Shown: positions 12,901 through 26,332, counted from the stretch's first letter. The stretch: DNA of 64,000 bases from Setophaga petechia (GCA_024362935.1 JANCRA010000011.1:3906001-3970000); one strand, 5' to 3'. Program-made: numbers and translations. Notes: generated from the sequence alone by a model not told the origin.

Positions 12901-15900
12901 GTTTTTTTAAAGAGATGTTCCATGTGGACGATCGCGGGTTTGTGCTTGCGCCCGTGGCTCCAGGTATGCGCCCCCAGAGGTAATTCAGGATGGGCATGTT
13001 TTTGACCAACTCTCTGTGCGCAGCAGATGGAAGGGAATTAGTAACATGTCTCAGTCTGAAGCTGGTCAGCCTGGAGAAACTATGGCAGAAGGGCTCCCAC
13101 CAGAAACACTGTAAGCACAAGGAGCCCCTTCCATCTTCTGTGTAACAATTTTTTGTGTGTACGCATCGAGTCACTCATAGCAGTATTTCCCAAATCTAGC
13201 CGGCTGCTCGGCAGCTCAGCTGATCCTCCAGGGTTTCCAGCCATTGATGGATGCTGTCAGGGGGGAAGGGGAGCTGCGAAGGTTCTGAAGAGTTTTGGAG
13301 CAAGGAGAGGTAGGTACGGCACCATTCATTTCGATGGTGTTGCTCCAATGCCAAAGTCTGCGCTGGAAAATGGCCCAATGAGCTTTTTTTTTTCCCCTCA
13401 AGAAAATTTCACTTACATGTAATATGGCAGTTTCATTTTTCAAATTTCACATTATTGAGAAATAATGTGGTTGGCTTTTCTGGGGATTTAAAATAGGTAG
13501 TGGGGCTTTCCAGTAGTAATCATGAAACTGCTGAACTTTCTGTGACTTTCAGCTGACTTTTCTAACCCAGCTCAGGCAGGGACACAGATAGGCAAGAGCC
13601 ACATCACTGAGCTGAGTTTCTCCTGCTGTGGCAGAGGCACACAGGAAAGGGAGCAGCACATGGAGATCTGAGCACCCTACAGCATGACAGTCTGGTCTTC
13701 CACTTCCGACTCAAATCCATCCAGTGTGTCAGCCTGAGCTGTCGTGCAATTACTCTTAATGCACTGATTTATATAAGGTGTGGGCCAAGCTGTTTAACAT
13801 GAGTTTTTTGGAAACAGTGCTTGTGGCTTAAGCCACAAATCTCAGATTGTATGCAGCAGGGTGTATTTGGCAGGTGGTTCATGTGAAAAGAATTTGGGCA
13901 CAGCCAATATTTAAATTGGCTACTAGCGTCTTCATTTTGTGACTTTCAGTTGCAGAGATCTTCCCACCAGAGCATTTTTATGTACGGGCTGGGATGGTTC
14001 TTGTGAACCAAAAAGATCTCTTTGTGTTGTAAATTTCTGTAGATTTAACTTGTCCTCCAAATCAATTTTCTTGGCATCAGAAGCAGCTTCATGGTTAATT
14101 AAATTTTCTTTCATGCTTACAAATAATTTTGTAACACCCAGCCGAGTTTAGATGCAGGAGAAAGTTGGATACAGGCAAAGTGAAGCAGTCCTAGTGGTTT
14201 TGCCTGCGTGTCTGTGTTTTATGTCTCACCATGAAGTGCAAACTGACATTGTTTTCTGAAAGGCTTGCAAAGTGTAACTAACAGCAGTGAGATGCTTTTT
14301 CTACTATATGTAGTCATGGAAAATCAGCACAAGACCTTAACTCGGGGTAAGAGAAGAATAAATAACCTAAGTAATAAGTAACATAAGTAACAGGTTGTCT
14401 GAGGAAGGCTAGGAACTAAAAGTGACTTCATGTTATCATGCAAAGCAACTTTAGTGCTGTGAAAGCCTGCCATAATTTTTTCTGTTATCTTCCTATGTCT
14501 TCAGAATTCTTTTTTTCCTACTGAATGGGATTTTTTTACTCTATTTAGCAAGAGGGGAAAATAAATCTGAAAATGGTCTGTTTGCAAATCCTCAAACACT
14601 TCTTCCTAAGTATCTATAAAAAAAGTAAACATTTGACCTAATTTTTAAATAGTTTTCAAAAACTTGGCTAAAAGCCAGTAATTCTTGCTTTGTATTCAGT
14701 ATTTGGAAATGTCATACACATCATGTGTGTTGGTTTCAATGGGTTTTTTTGTATTTATCGATCTTTGCTCTTATATGTCAACTTTGTTAGCACTGCAGAA
14801 GCACTCTTGCAAAAAACTGGCTGTACAGAGAAGATGCATAGAAGGCAAAGGATGGGAGGTCATGGGGTGTTCTACTGGAAGAAGTAGACACTAACTTACT
14901 TTACTATTTCACATAGAGTGATTATTTATTTGTAATTTTAATTTAGCTGAAAAAAACTTCCTCCAAAGCATAGTGTAGTCTAAAGTGACATTTATTTTTA
15001 CTCTCTAATTATAATCTTACTGTCAGTTTGCCAGAGCTGTGCTTTAAGGGTGGAGGAAATATCTTCTTCAGAAAATATGAAATAGCAGTGATATGCTTCA
15101 GTACATGTCTTACACTAGGCTGCCTTATGATTTTTGAATGGACACTGTTTGCACACAGCTGTATCAGGGCTTGCGTTTTCACTTCAGATCTTCACAGGGA
15201 TCATATGAAAATTGAAGCAAATCTGTCTGGGCTTGAGCCAATACAAATAGTTGTTTCAGTAAGGATTTTTACTTCATCATGTCACTGAGACATTTATGCT
15301 ATTTATGAAAGCCTCCAGTAATGGGCTGTCTACAACTCCCTTGGCTTACAGGTTTCTCTCCAGCAATTTGAAAATTGCTGTGAACGTTTCCTTTGTGTTG
15401 ACATCAAAATTCTGATGGAACCTCTTTGAGGTTGCAGCTTTCTTTAATATATAAAAATGCTCCAAAATTTTCAGCACTGTTGAATGGGGGTTTTTTAACA
15501 GTAGTAAAAAGTAGCTTTAGGAAAATGAAAAAGTAATATTTAAAAAAAATTATAGAAACCAGCATATGTGTAGATTCAGAGATTTACGGTGTAAAGCCTT
15601 TAAAAGTGTCTTGCCTTTAAAAGCTGGAATTGGAGATTTTTTCCCTTAGAGTTTCATGTACAATGAATTACCTACTGGTAGTGAACTGCAGTTTGCTTCA
15701 TGGGAGTCCATTTGTCTCTCCCACAAGCTCTGTTTTTTTTTCAAATGCTGAAGCATCAGTTTTGCAGATAGAACTTGCACCTAGAACCTTGCAGTGCTTG
15801 TTGTGCTTGGGCTAGAATAAGAATCTATCCACTTCTTACAGGTGAGTAACACCTGAGTTATGTGTTACAAAAGGAAATCATTAGAGATTTAATTATTAAC

Positions 15901-16580
15901 ATGATATGTTCTTGGTCAGCAAAATTCAGTCATGGTATATTGAAATTGGATTTTAAATGCTAATTAAAAAGTATTACAAACAATGAAAAGAAAATCTTTG
16001 TCTTTTGCTTCTTTATTAAATGAAATTCATTTTGAAGCAGCAGCATCTTGGCTTTTCTAGCTGATGGAAATGCAGAAATGCAGAATACCTTCCCAGCTTT
16101 AGATTACTTCTTCTTTATCACCCACAAAGGGAGACCAAACCCAGAAATTTAAAGCTATTTAAGAGGTAATTAAATGCTTTACTCTCAAATCTTGCCATTT
16201 GTGAAAATGAGAGTGAATATGCAGAACTGGTGGTTTCTAAGTTATCCTGGTCTCAGCTTCTGCACTGGAAGTTTGTTTGGCTCCACTGTGTTGTGTGTGA
16301 CATACCCCTGCTGGTATGTCAGAGCTTTTGGATGTGTCCTTCTGGGATGTTACTATCTTTTCTCAATGTTTTGTACATATACATTGCCCTCTTTATGAAC
16401 TGCATTTGCTGCCTTGTTGAATTGTGAAGGAACCCATTTTGGCTTTCTCACACTTTTACTGCTGTGTTATCCATGAAGTGTTTGGCTGAGGAGAGCTGAG
16501 CTGTGTGTTTTAGGGATGGGGATTATAATAGGCACTTTTCCATTATGATTTTTTCTTGTGTGATTTTTTTTTAATTGCAG
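12900..16580. other. Intergenic, no gene recognised
   Basis: Apart from the edge of the CpG island this is AT-rich sequence with T-rich runs. I found no conserved coding exon. I looked for the exon that should precede the Walker A exon of the ATAD2-type pseudogene at 16,581 and did not find it. Confidence 0.5.
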
Positions 16581-16752
16581 AGATTTCCTGTTCTATGGTA
16601 CATCAGGGACTAGAAAGACACTGGCAGCAGACAGTTGCTAATGAATGTAGCCAGGGTGAAGGGGGAGTAATCTTTTTTATGAGAAATGTGTCAACTGCCT
16701 GAGTGAATGGGTAGGAGAATATGAATGACATTTTTGTTTATTATTTGAGCAG
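16581..16752 (+). pseudogene. ATAD2: ATAD2-type pseudo-exon a (Walker A)
   Basis: The acceptor is TTAATTGCAG and the donor is GAGCAG|GTATGA. The nucleotide run GCTAATGAATGTAGCCAGGG preserves the ANECSQG codons, but in a different frame from the Walker A part, so an indel lies between them. A second shift separates FFMRN from CLSEWVGEYE. The exon ends in phase 0 after LLFEQ, as expected before the AYQMRPS block of the family. Confidence 0.8.
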
Positions 16753-17083
16753 GTATGATTGAAATGTGCCACATGTTCTGTCTGAATTGTAACTAATTTT
16801 CTGTGCTCAAGAAGAAGTTTTTTCATGTTTTGTCAGGTCCTTCCACAGAAATGGGACTGTCAGTGTTTCCTTTTCCTGTGGGGTTTTGCGGGGCTGGAAA
16901 TCTTGGGATGTATTGGGAAATAAAACGCAAACAAGAAAATTTTGCAAAGCACAACCATCCCCCTCAAAAAAACCCCTAAACTAACCAGTTCTAGTGCTCT
17001 TGTAACCATAATGTTTTTCATGTATTTTCCCTTTCATACAGTGCTGTTTTCCTGATGTCAGTGTTCCTGTGTTTTCTTTGTAG

Positions 17084-17172
17084 GCCTGCCAGATGTGACC
17101 TTCAGTTGTTTTCTTGAATGAGATCGATGCTCTTGCTTCGATATGGTCCAGCAAACAAGACCACGTTCATAG
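17084..17172 (+). pseudogene. ATAD2: ATAD2-type pseudo-exon b (Walker B)
   Basis: This is 89 bases in one frame with one stop (TGA replacing the arginine codon of the AYQMRPS block). LNEIDALAS corresponds to the family's FDEIDGLAP, so the first acidic Walker B residue is lost. The exon ends in phase 2 (CAT AG), and joining to exon c restores the HSS codons. Confidence 0.85.
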
Positions 17173-17512
17173 GTGGGACATGTCTTGTATCTGTACAGAA
17201 GGTGCTTGGTCTTTGTGAAAAGAAGACCACAACCTATTTAACTTGATGTGACACCTTCATTGAACCTGAAAAGTAGTAATTCAGTGCTAGTGAATTTCAG
17301 ATGATTTTTAAATGAGAATTGAAAACAATTCGCTAAGCTTGAAATCAGCTCAAGGTCTGTGTTATCTGTATTTAATGTCTTGAAATGACTCTCTTGCAAA
17401 TCAGCATCTCATCATTAAAATGTTGTCCTTTTTGAGGGATCAGTGGAAATGGTTATGTGGAACTGAAGAAAATTTACTAAACCAGTGAATGAAAATCCTA
17501 TTTTTCTGTTAG

Positions 17513-17650
17513 CTCAGTTGTTGGAACACTTCTGGCACTAATGGGTGGCTTTGCCAGTGGAAAGGTTGTGGCAATCAGAGCCATCAGCATACTGGAATCT
17601 GTAGATCCTGCTTTACGAAGACCTGGACACTTTGTGTGAGAATTCCACTT
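17513..17650 (+). pseudogene. ATAD2: ATAD2-type pseudo-exon c (sensor and arginine finger region)
   Basis: This exon keeps the family's residue spacing exactly from TLLALM to DPALRRPG. The arginine-finger segment GRFDREF has become GHFV-stop-EF. The asparagine of the sensor 1 ATNR motif is changed (AISI). Similarity fades after FNLPNKEVR, where the original exon end or a disruption may lie. Confidence 0.85.
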
Positions 17651-17850
17651 CAACTTGCCAAACAAAGAGGTCAGAACTTCAACTCAGCCTTAGTGCTTAT
17701 GAGGCAAAGTCCATCTTTATAACAAACCCCTGTAACAAAGGCAGCATCACAGGGCAGTGTAAGTCTCCATCAGCAGTGTCCAGTTGGACACCAGAGAGCT
17801 GTCTGGAGACTGCATTTACTGTGGAGGCCAAACCTGGTACTGGATATGTG

Positions 17851-20800
17851 TGAGTAGGATGATCCCAACAGGTAGTTATTGCTCTGATAATTTTTGGTTT
17901 CACTGACACCAAAATGTTTAAAAAAGAATGAGTTCATGAATTCATTATAAAGTATGGCTGTAGCATCTTGAAGGCAAAATAAATGGTGTGCACACAAGAA
18001 TTTCTTTTTGGTAACAAAAGCTTTGATCAAGGCTGGTGCTGGAGCAAATTAAGTGTGTTGGGATCTGATGTTCTTCCTTGTAATTATTAACAGAGACTTG
18101 GACTAAGATGTAAAGCACACTGCAAGGCTTGGAAACCTTCTAGCTTATTAGCAACAGCTAAGCAAGAAGATGGGTATGTAGCAACCAAAAAGTTTTGAGA
18201 TGGGGGTGGTGTGTGGGGGACCATGTGTAAAATTGGAGCCCTGGTTTTGTGGTTTTTCTCTGGCTATCACTAATACTTTTTAGCACTTTTTGGAAAAAAA
18301 AGATAAAAGGCTTCTTGGATCGAAGGCCAGTAAAAGTGCACTTCCATAAAGATCTGCACTCAACCCAGCTTTCCCCCACCAGCACTCTGTGTCTCTTGGG
18401 ACTCAGTGCCTGCTCCAGGGGGCAAGCCTGGAGTAGCAAGGGTGGTCTGAGTCAGGGGGTGCCCCTGCAGCCTCCTCGTGGCTCCAGTCACATCCTGTCA
18501 TGTTCAGGCAGCACATGAGACGACACTAGACTGAAACTACAAGCTGGAAATTAGATCAAGGTGCTCCAGTCCCAGCTGTCCTGGGACAGGGCCAATTCCT
18601 GTCCTCCCTGTCCACAAAGAGAGACAGTGCATGGCGTTAAAAAGCCACTATGGAATGGTCCTGGAGTGACTGGGAGAGACTGAAGGCAACCAGGGAGACA
18701 CAAGGTGACATTAGAGCTTCTCCAAGGATGTTGATTCCAACCCAGGGACCCTGTAATACCATGCTACATCCCAACCTCCTGCCATCCCCCTACATACACA
18801 CCCCTTTGGGAACCATACCCTGGCAAACTCATCCCAGCACCCTGTGCCTGCATTCCTGAGACCCCCCCCTACTCAACCAGCACTGTTCCACCACTGTGTC
18901 CCTGCCTTAATCAGTAAATGCTGGACTGATGCCAGAGGGATGTGTGTTTCCTGGGTGTCCCCATGCACTGGCTATGTGTCCCATGGTGTCAAGTCCAGTT
19001 GGAACATACCCATGCCTTGATGGGTTTGTGTCTAAAACTAGCATGCATCTCCAGGGATGGAAGAACTGATGAATGAGAAATTAAGTAATTTTTTTTATCC
19101 TCTGTCATTCTATAAAGTGACAAGATTTCACCTGTTGGTCATCTTTTTCTTTGTTCTTCTTTTGTTTTTTTCCCATGTTTGTGGGTTTGGCTCTTTTCCA
19201 GTTCTCTTCCATTTCCAATGTGTTGCTTCCTGTGCTGCTGCTGCTCCTTTTTCTTTCTCTTTTTCTTGCTGCCTTGACTCTCAAGAGCTGACACTGCTAC
19301 TCTGCCTTCCAGCTCAGCTCTCCAAAGGCTGAGGCTACATTTATCTGCTCACAAAATAACTTACATTAATTCAAACAGTCACCATTTCCCTGGGTTTTTT
19401 CCTCCCCAGTTTGGTCTGGGTTCTTTTTTTGCTTCTGCATATGCTTACACCAAACTTCTTTCATCGGCTGACATAACACCTGACAACACGTGAAAGGTTC
19501 TGCTTGAAGGCAGGACAGCTGCTGCTTTGTGGGTGTAGAACACACCAGAAGGGTCAATCTGCTTCCACCCCTTCTAGCCTATGATCTACCAGACCTACTA
19601 ATGGATTTCAACTGGTGTATACTGGCCTCTACTGGTACCTGATACCCATTTTTAATGTTTATTGTCCAAATCTGTGTGCTCACTGACTACTGCACTGTGT
19701 GTTACTGAGGAGGACTCTGACTGATCAGAATAATGACAATAGAAATGTTATAGAAGCTCAAGAGGAAGACTTCATCATTTGTGTGTCTTTTATATCCCCA
19801 ATCTGCATATTTCTCACTGAAAAGGTCCCTTTGTCTTTTCAGCAGAGAGAGATGTTCCTCAGCTTGGAGGAAACACTGTTCCAATACCTGTCAATAATTA
19901 GAATCATTGTTGGTGAATTAGTTTTTATCCAAACTAAGGAGGTTTTGGAGGTTACAATCCACTATAAATGCCCATCTATAATTATTGAGTGAATATGATC
20001 TGGAATTGAGAGCATGAAGTTCAGTAGTACCAGAAGTTCATTAAACAACTAGCTTTTAGTAAAAAATAATAATAATTGAAAAGCAAAGAGCATCTAAAAG
20101 AATATTTCCATGAAGGAAATGATGTGAAACAAACATGGGACTTTTGCTACTCTTGTGATTTTTGCCTAGTAGGCAGACCCTACAAGGTAAAACAAAGCAT
20201 ACAGAATGACCTAAAACTAAACACAGAAACCAAACAGAGAAGCTTCTGTGTTTCTAAGTATTCAAAAAGCAGCTACTATGAAAGAAAGGACAAAGTTAGC
20301 AGTTCAGGTGATTAAAGAAAGCATAAATAACTCAAACCTTTCTTTGGATGCAGCTATTTGAAAACTTTGAAAAGACTGCAGCATGCCAAGAGCAAGGGCT
20401 TGTGACTTGAAGGTGCACTTGTTTTGGTTTTTCGTTTTATTTTTCTGATGTTTTGTTTTCCCTTGAATTGCATTGGCTTTCTAATATAAGGGTTTGATTT
20501 GTTTGCTATTAATGCAAGAAATTATATCAATTCAGTTTATGATCAGAGGCCAAAATTGCTTTCAGGAACAAGTCAAGGTAGTCTGTTTGCAAAGGCAAAC
20601 CACCAAAAAACCCCAAAATTCCTGTTTAACAAGTCCAAAAATTTACACTGTTCTGCATGTCTGAGGCCAATTGTTTCCAATTACTTTATTTCTAGGATGT
20701 ATGTCTAAAGGGGAGATTCTGAACTTCAATTGAACAGAACTGTCACTGTGCTTCCATTATGCCATAGCCAAGTGCAGAAAAATAATCCATCAAAGCATTA

Positions 20801-23800
20801 TGTGTAATCAAACAATGTGGATTTTATCATTATTACTTTGTCCCATCCTTCACCATGATTTTACATAGTCTGCTGATAGCAGAGAGCCAGACGTGTGCCA
20901 AGACCCTGACTCAGCTGTCAGATCTTGTCAGACATCAACACCATTTCTGCTGGGGTGCCAAATTTCCTGAAAGGCATTTAGGACTTAGTAAGAAGAACAT
21001 CATTATGGTACAGGAGGAGATGAGTGTCTGACATGGGGCAATTGGTGAGTCCGTTGAAAAGAAGCACCTGGAAAACATGAGCAAAATCACCATGGGGCAA
21101 AAAGGAAGGTAGAGGATGGATGTGCTTTTCTCTAGAGTGAACCAGTACAAATATTTTATGTTGCGGTTTCTGTTAGAAATGCAGATTTAAACTGAAAGAC
21201 TGCAGGTTAACACTGGTCCTGAATGAGTCTTCACAGGACAAAGGAGAGATGCCAGTCAGAGGCTGAGAAAAAGAAAGTAAATAAATGAAGGAGGAAAAAA
21301 GGCAGAAGATATATCTGTGCTTTGATGTGGGTGGCATGAGAAAGAACAGAAGAATTGCTTTCAAAGATTTTCCTATTATTTCATACAGTTTAATAAGGTT
21401 TCTATCCCAGGAAAATCAGAAGGGCATAACTCCAGCAAATTCTTGTGCAAGTATGACCAAGTTTAGTTTTCATCTGAAAGCCCAGATAAAAGTCACATTC
21501 ACAACTTAATGATATTGTTACATTTTTTCCCTTAGATATACCTTACTTTGCCTATACCAACGTTAGGTATACACTCCCATGATGGAATCATCCATGGAAG
21601 AAATTCTAGAAGACTATTTTCTGCAGCAACAGGCAGTACTGCAGCATATTATAAATGCAAATGGATGGTAACTGCCTGTGAGAAAAAAAAGCTGACTGCA
21701 GTGCATGCTCAAATGCATGTACAAACAATTTAGTCACCAACCCCTCCATTTCCTGCACACCCCATCACAAGTTTCTCTGCACCTCAGGTGTCAAATCCAA
21801 CCTGGGGCCCTCAGGCATAAAGGGAAGTGACAGAGTGATGATGCTCGACAGATTCCTAAAACACCTGTGTGAGGTATCAGCACTATCAGGATAAATTCAA
21901 CTATTTTATAGTACCTGTAATAAACACTCAGTCTTTTCCTCTCATCAATCTTAGAGCCATCCAGTGAAACACTTAATTTTGCCAGGGGGAAAATTACTTG
22001 GAAAAGAAGGAAGAACATAGTTCCCTTCTCCCAACTCAGTAGGCTGGGTACCCTGAGGGCTACTGGTCTTACTGTTAAAGACTGTGGCATTAAGTACCTC
22101 TGCTTTTTCCTCATCACATGCTATATATGGGCTTTTGGAGGCTGGTCACTGAACTAATTTTGAAATTAAGGGAATTAATTTTTGAAATTAATTCAATTTT
22201 TTGTTTTTTTTCATGAAACACTAAGTCTTTATGATAGGCTTTGCCACAATAATTTTCAATGGCTATTGAGCCCAAACTGTCCACAAGAAAAGAGTTTGGG
22301 AAGGGAGCTTTAGCTGTGAAAGCTGGTTTGTTGGTTTTTTGTTTTGGTTTTTTTTTTTTTTTTACCTGAGAGCTACTTCTTGGTGTAGAAATGGTTCGTT
22401 ACCTGCTGTTAGCCGAGTCAGGAGAATTACAGAGTAAACTTGCCTCAATGAGTCAGAATTTCCTTCTTAGCTTAATTTCAGTGGCTTAGATAACTGTGTT
22501 CTTCCTTCTTTTCCCAGGAAAGTTCAGTTTGCATCCCCCCAGAATATTCATGTGAAAGAACATTAAAATGTCAAAGACAACTGGAAAATGGGTCAAAATG
22601 GAAAGAAAGTGATCTTTGTGGTTAAGTCTCCTTCCAGAAACAAGAGTATCACATCTCCTAAACAGGCCCACCTAAGCAAGGAGAGGGAAATGTCAGATTG
22701 TCAAAGAGCTCAAACTTCTGAAGATGCAGGCTCAAATAGCAAGTGAAAGTCAAACTGGACCTTTAGGTCCTTTTTTCTTCCCAAGGACAGTTACAGTATT
22801 TATTAGGTTTTAGCTTTCTTTAATCCATTGTTACTCTCCCAAATCAGCAGTTTCTTGCATAATCCTGCTGCCCCTCTAGTTATACTGGCCAAACTAATGT
22901 TTTTCAGCAGCTGCTGCTTTTTTGATTCTGCAGTTTGGTTTTCAAACAGTACCTAATTAAAAAATAATCTCTTGGCTTTCATTTCTCTGAGTAACTTCCC
23001 ATTAATGAAGAGTGGAAGGTAAAAAGGCTGTACTTCAAGCAGTGTGGACCCAGAGTCACATGTAAAATAGAATAATTATGTCCTGAAGTTTGCAATGCAA
23101 GATGTTTTTTCTAACCTAAATTACTTGGGAGTTCTACTGTACAGTGCTGTAATGGCAACATGACATTTTTCCTTAGTGCATTTTTTTTTGTATCCAAGTT
23201 TCTCATTTTTATGGAGCTATGACTTTTGCCAGAAAGTAAAAGTCAAGCATTTCCTAGTGGTGACAGTTCTCTCTGCTTTTGCAGAGACATGCCTATTCCA
23301 GGTATGGGATACTTCACTGATACTGTATTCCAAACAAAGAGAAATCCTGACTTAAGACATTTGTATCACTGCAGATTTGTGGGTACACCCTATGGCTCAT
23401 GCAAAATATTCTCAGGTGGAAGGAGAATCACAAGTATGTGATGGGAAAGCAAAGAAAATTTACACATGGGGAGCATTTTTGGATTACCCTGAGCTCAGAT
23501 TAAGTCTGATTTCAATTTTGTTAATAATAAAGTGGGACATTTTTTGATACTTGTACAGTTGCAAATTCAGTTGGTTGTTAACTGATGCCAATTCAAACAA
23601 TTATGGGAGGGATATTTAGCTTGTGAAATAATCCAACCTGTAATGGACTGACTTGTTTCCACAGTTGGTGTGGGCTGTTCCTCTTGTTTTTAGTGATCTA
23701 CGTTTTAGGAGACTCGTTTCTCTTCCTAATTTTTAAAGTAAAAGGGCTTTTTACCTTTTAAAATAGCCTCCTAGTAATCTCGGCTATTGATGTCTTAGCA

Positions 23801-24239
23801 GGTTTTTTTAATGGACTGGGGTGGGGCTGTTTTGGTTTGCTGTTTGCATGTTTTTATGTGTAGGAACCAGAAAAGGACTGATTCAGCAGTGATGACTTTA
23901 AACCTAAAGTTTAGTGACCAGAATTTTATCCTGGACAAAATACTAATACTTGCTTTTCTCAATTTCTTTGAAAATCCAGTGTTAGAATTGTGCATACATA
24001 GAGTTGTAGTGTTGTAAGGTTACCCCAGTCCCCTGTAGGAAAGAAGCTGCCATCCTAGGCTACCCTAGTTGGGAAAGGGTCAAGAACAGGCCTAGCTACA
24101 GCTTTGCATAGATTGGAGAAGGACCTGCCTTCAGAGGATATTGCTATGAGGAAAATTTGGGAAATTGCTACGTTGAAGAGCTGGAGGATGGTCAAGGCAG
24201 AGGAGGCTGCTGTTTACCTGCCATGATGAGAAAGGAAAT
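17851..24239. other. Intergenic, no gene recognised
   Basis: This is mostly AT-rich DNA with T tracts (for example 22,340-22,361) and small palindromes (around 21,555). I looked for later ATAD2-type exons, including the bromodomain, and saw none I could support. A short open frame with splice-like ends at about 23,285-23,420 matches nothing I know. Confidence 0.5.
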
Positions 24240-24560
24240 ATTACAGAATTACTGAACCATTTAGGTTGGAAAAGACCTCTGAGATTGAGCCAAACTTTTG
24301 ACTGATCTCCACCTTGTAAACTAAACCACAGCACTAAGTACCACATCCAGTCATTTCTTAAACGCTTCCAGGGATAGTGACACCTCCACTTCCCTGGGCA
24401 GCCTGTTCCAATGTTTAACAATCCTTTCCACGAAGAAATTCCTCCTGATGTCCAGCCTAAACCTCCCCTGGCACAGCTTGAGGCTGTGCCCTCTTATCCT
24501 GTTGCTAGTTGCCTGGGAGAAGACTTTACAGGAGAGTGATTCCTTTTGAGAGGACAGACA
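24240..24560 (-). mobile_element. CR1 LINE 3' fragment
   Basis: This is the antisense of the CR1 3' end. It begins with the tail-like AACCATTTAGGTTGGAAAAG, followed by the CR1 blocks for the cluster of cysteine-poor C-terminal and untranslated sequence (TTCCCTGGGCAGCCTGTTCC, GAAATTCCTCCTGATGTCCA). It is truncated at its 5' end, as is usual for CR1, and inserted about 1.8 kb beyond the NDUFAF6 stop codon. Confidence 0.9.
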
Positions 24561-26332
24561 GGTCTGCCTCAACTGGCCTGACTCAGCACATTTGGAACAA
24601 AACATAACCAAGTGCAGAAAGAGGCATTTGTAATGCTTGCTCCAGATCACAAAATAAACAGAGGGAAAGTGCAGCTGGCCTGGTAGCAGCAACAGAGCCT
24701 AAGCCTTTGCTCTTCATTTGGCACAGAGTCGCAGTGCCTGCATAGGAATTAAACATTTTCTTTTCACCAGATCTCTTTGCCACATTCAGAAACACCAGTG
24801 ATATGATACTGCAGCTGATCTGAAAAGTGGACAGAACCTGTAAAGATTTTGCATTAAGAAAACAGCCAGTATGCTCCCAATCCATTACATACTGATTCTT
24901 TTTGCTTTATATCATCTTGATTATTCCACCTCTAGTAATACAGAAAGCAGGATCCTGAGCTGAACAAATTCAAAGAGAAATGTCTTACTCAGGAATAAAA
25001 AACTGCAGATTAACCATCATCTGTATCACAAATCAACTTAAAACATGTAAAGCAAAATCACCAAATGAAGAACTTAATGTCAGGTTCCTAAGATTTCTAC
25101 CATGCTGACAGTTTGTGATAGAAAAAGGCACAAATCTTGTTCTCAGAAATTCATTACGTAACATTTTACACAAAAATAGAGGATGTTATGCAGCCAAGCA
25201 TCTGGGGTGATTTGCCCTGATTTAAGAAATAAAATCTCTAGGAAAAGCAGCTATTTACTAGAATAGGATGAAGGCAGAACAAATGACTGGATTCGTGCAA
25301 TTCGATCAATCTGAATGTTAGGAAGCATTCTTTTACCATAAAACAAATCAAACAGAAATACTTACTTACCTTGATCCTAAGAGATGCTGAGTACAAAGCT
25401 ACTAGTAATTTCCCACAAAAAAGCTCAGACCAGTATCTTTAGAGAGAGAGAGAGAGGGGACTAAAATTACCTAAAACATTCAGGAATGTTTTCATAGTAC
25501 CAAAGAAAAGGAATTCAGGGAACCCACACAGGAATATGTCCTGAGAGATGTGCTGAATACTGAACAAAGGGGCAGTCAAACCCACATTGCAATGACAGCT
25601 GTGGGCAACAACAGACACGAGCCAGGAGGAAGATACAGCCAAACCAAGAGCAGAGTGAAAACACCAGAGATAAAAGATGTATTTTGTTTTATCCATGCTG
25701 ATCTATACATATTAATGTATGGGCTCTCTTCCTTGGATGCAAAGCTATCCTCCCACTACCTACAGTCACTTCAATGCTCCATCTCAACACAGTTAAATAA
25801 TTTCTGCTAAAGCTTTTCCTGACAGTTTTCTTGCATTCAAATATACATGCTCATTCTTCCAACTTTGAAGCATCACCACTGCTTGCAGGAAGCCTGCTCC
25901 TTGCACTAAATAGAACTACTTAGCTGATTTATAGGGCATTTACTGTAACTGCTTTTGGGAACAAACACAGCAGTCTTTTTTCTATTTCCTTTCCTCGGCA
26001 AAGAATCAGAACTGTCAGAAGTATCCATTAGCACAGTATTTCTCCAAGAATTCTGTCATACTGCTGTTATTACAGGAAAGACAAGAAAAGCAATCTCAGA
26101 CAAGGACATATGACTTGGCAGACAAGTGAAAAAGAGATATCAGCCTAATATTCCAAGAAGAAACTTAGCTACTGCCAGCAAGCTGACAGCTACAGTTCAT
26201 GTGCATCTGCTGTTTCCCTGGAACAGCATTTTGCAGAAGTGTGAAGTCAGACACTTCACAATTCTAGCAAGTTAAGACATTATACAAAAAAACTCAGCAC
26301 TCTGAATCCATATTAAAATAACCAAACAAACT
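24561..26332 (-). other. NDUFAF6: NDUFAF6 3' flank and untranslated region
   Basis: This lies downstream of the NDUFAF6 stop. I did not find a canonical AATAAA on the minus strand in the first several hundred bases. Variant hexamers occur, including TATAAA near 25,932, AGTAAA near 25,945 and an ATTAAA that overlaps the stop codon. The poly(A) site is therefore unresolved. A (GA)n run lies at 25,441-25,456. Confidence 0.4.

Larger units (their letters stand above)
16581..17850 (+). pseudogene. ATAD2: Intron-containing ATAD2/ATAD2B-type AAA ATPase pseudogene fragment
   Basis: At least three consecutive exons of the first AAA module of ATAD2-family chromatin ATPases can be read, in order and with splice sites in place. 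Exon a (16581-16752) follows TTTAATTGCAG and reads LFYGTSGTRKTLA, a decayed Walker A. It continues with NECSQG, FFMRN and CLSEWVGEYE, and ends LLFEQ before GTATGA. Exon b (17084-17172) follows TTTCTTTGTAG and reads ACQM-stop-PSVVFLNEIDALAS, the Walker B region, then WSSKQDHVH, ending before GTGGGA. Exon c (from 17513, after TTTTTCTGTTAG) reads SSVVGTLLALMGG and ESVDPALRRPG, then an in-frame stop, then EFHFNLPNKEVR. Weak similarity (ELSGDC, YCGG) continues to about 17,850. The introns are 331 and 340 bp. Damage includes several stops, at least two frameshifts, a changed Walker A (GTSGTRKT for GPPGTGKT) and N for D in Walker B. Retained introns argue against retrocopying and for a segmental copy that decayed. 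The family call is strong; ATAD2 versus ATAD2B is open. Confidence 0.85.

Noticed and set aside
11823..12983. A 386-codon open frame on the plus strand, with others of up to 306 codons, across the first CpG island
   Set aside because: Overlapping long frames occur on both strands, composition is Arg/Pro/Ala/Gly-rich without a domain, and the signals fit an untranslated promoter region. High G+C explains the lack of stops.
21545..21575. Near-palindrome TATACC...GGTATA as a possible transposon end
   Set aside because: Only about six bases per arm, with no partner terminus or duplication found.
23226..23441. A 71-codon frame with acceptor- and donor-like edges
   Set aside because: I do not recognise the protein and cannot separate it from a chance frame.
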